A stretch of DNA of 7,134 nt from an uncultured Clostridiaceae bacterium (GTDB lineage: Bacteria; Bacillota; Clostridia; Lachnospirales; Lachnospiraceae): the NCBI GenBank assembly GCA_949841235.1, contig CATKZA010000086.1:1-7134 (forward strand), read 5' to 3'. Positions 6,599 through 7,134 of this stretch are shown here, piece by piece (position 1 is the first letter of the stretch; the number at the start of each line of letters is the position of its first letter). The translations under genes and the position numbers were made by a program. The notes below the pieces were generated by a model. It made no database searches, was not told the origin of the DNA, and was given only the letters and a program-made list of their open reading frames with translations.

Positions 6599-7134
6599 TT
6601 ATTTTATATTTTCATGTTCAATCCGAAACTTTCCAATCTGCGAAGCCAATTCCTGCGCAGAATCTGTCAATTCGGAAGATTCATTTTTCACTGTTTCACT
6701 GTTCGCCATCAAGCCGTTTGCCTGTTCCACCAAGATGTCAGAAGAAGCAGCAATCTCCTCGGAACTTGCCGCTTGTTCCTGAGAAATCGCGGCAACATTC
6801 CTTGCCTCTTCCTCTACCTGGTCCACTTTCTCTATCATTTCCTGTACCAAATCGCCAACCACACGAATATTTTCAAAAATGATATCGAAAGTCTCTGAAG
6901 CATTTTCAATCAGTACATTGCTGGCATTGATATTGCTCACGCTATCTACGGCCTGGCTGATTACATCGCCAATGGAAGATTTAATATCTAAAATTAACTC
7001 ATTGATATGCTGCACGGAATCCATGCTGGTCTGTGCCAGCTTTCCGATTTCCATTGCCACAACGGCAAATCCTTTTCCGGATTCCCCTGCACGGGCCGCC
7101 TCAATCGATGCATTCAGGGACAGCAGGCTTGTTT
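6599..7134 (-). CDS. Methyl-accepting chemotaxis protein, C-terminal signalling part
   Basis: The last 177 residues and stop codon (TAA, 6601-6599) of a gene entering from the right edge. The visible part starts at the hairpin tip of the cytoplasmic signalling domain: [33 protein letters not shown], an almost canonical match to the receptor segment that contacts CheA and CheW. It continues as a long heptad coiled coil with Gln/Glu/Ala/Ser-rich stretches such as [23 protein letters not shown], typical adaptation-helix sequence where CheR/CheB modify Glu/Gln. The usual VVADEVRKLAE is [11 protein letters not shown] here, a mild departure. The sensor and membrane segments lie outside the window, so the ligand is unknown. 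Being 46 nt upstream of the second GH94 gene on the same strand, it may be co-transcribed and could sense the same sugars (inference). An internal GTG at 7060 is not the true start, since the family sequence continues upstream of it. Confidence 0.93.
   Translation of the reverse strand, partial: TSLLSLNASIEAARAGESGKGFAVVAMEIGKLAQTSMDSVQHINELILDIKSSIGDVISQAVDSVSNINASNVLIENASETFDIIFENIRVVGDLVQEMIEKVDQVEEEARNVAAISQEQAASSEEIAASSDILVEQANGLMANSETVKNESSELTDSAQELASQIGKFRIEHENIK

Noticed and set aside
6603..6636. Separate promoter for the 899-aa GH94 gene inside the chemoreceptor 3' end
   Set aside because: TATAAA (6608-6603) is present, but no acceptable -35 lies 16-18 bp upstream; TTGGAA is 22 bp away. 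It is noted only as a possibility in the palindrome finding.
6595..6898. Plus-strand frames opposite the chemoreceptor gene
   Set aside because: The minus strand encodes a clear chemoreceptor coiled coil here; the plus frames are low-complexity shadows.

Overview
The window looks like a carbohydrate-utilisation locus of a Gram-positive Clostridia bacterium, most likely Lachnospiraceae-like. Grounds are the strong AGGAGG/GAGG ribosome binding sites, sigma-A-type promoters, AT-rich intergenic DNA around moderate-GC genes, a lipoprotein sugar-binding protein starting MKKKLLSLALVSALMA..LSGC, and the protein styles. Genus and species cannot be read from this sequence.

Layout, left to right. (a) 1-236, minus: 5' part of an ABC-transporter sugar-binding lipoprotein, cut by the left edge. 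(b) 237-397: its leader, a TTGACA promoter, and two stem-loops behind the next gene. (c) 398-2812, minus: an 804-residue GH94 phosphorylase of cellobiose/chitobiose-phosphorylase type. (d) 2813-3036: a divergent control region with two back-to-back promoters whose -35 regions both lie on a TGTACAA repeat. (e) 3037-3777, plus: an AraC-family regulator. (f) 3778-3852: a convergent gap with a terminator hairpin. (g) 3853-6552, minus: a second GH94 enzyme of about 899 residues from a different branch (laminaribiose-phosphorylase-like). (h) 6553-6598: a short gap holding a perfect palindrome. (i) 6599-7134, minus: 3' end of a methyl-accepting chemotaxis protein gene, cut by the right edge.

Inferred working model: the lipoprotein captures a beta-linked gluco-oligosaccharide outside the cell and an ABC permease not in this window imports it. 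The two cytoplasmic phosphorylases, which lack signal peptides, cleave disaccharides with phosphate to give sugar 1-phosphate plus a free sugar, saving ATP. The divergent AraC-type protein probably controls at least the 804-residue enzyme. The chemoreceptor directly upstream of the second phosphorylase could link sensing to metabolism, but its sensor domain is outside the window. No mobile element, CRISPR array, tRNA or rRNA was seen. The most notable points are the pairing of two divergent GH94 enzymes around one regulator, a His-to-Gln change at a position matching a phosphate-binding residue in the 804-residue enzyme, and palindromes or repeats placed on promoter or leader elements. No clearly new system type is evident.
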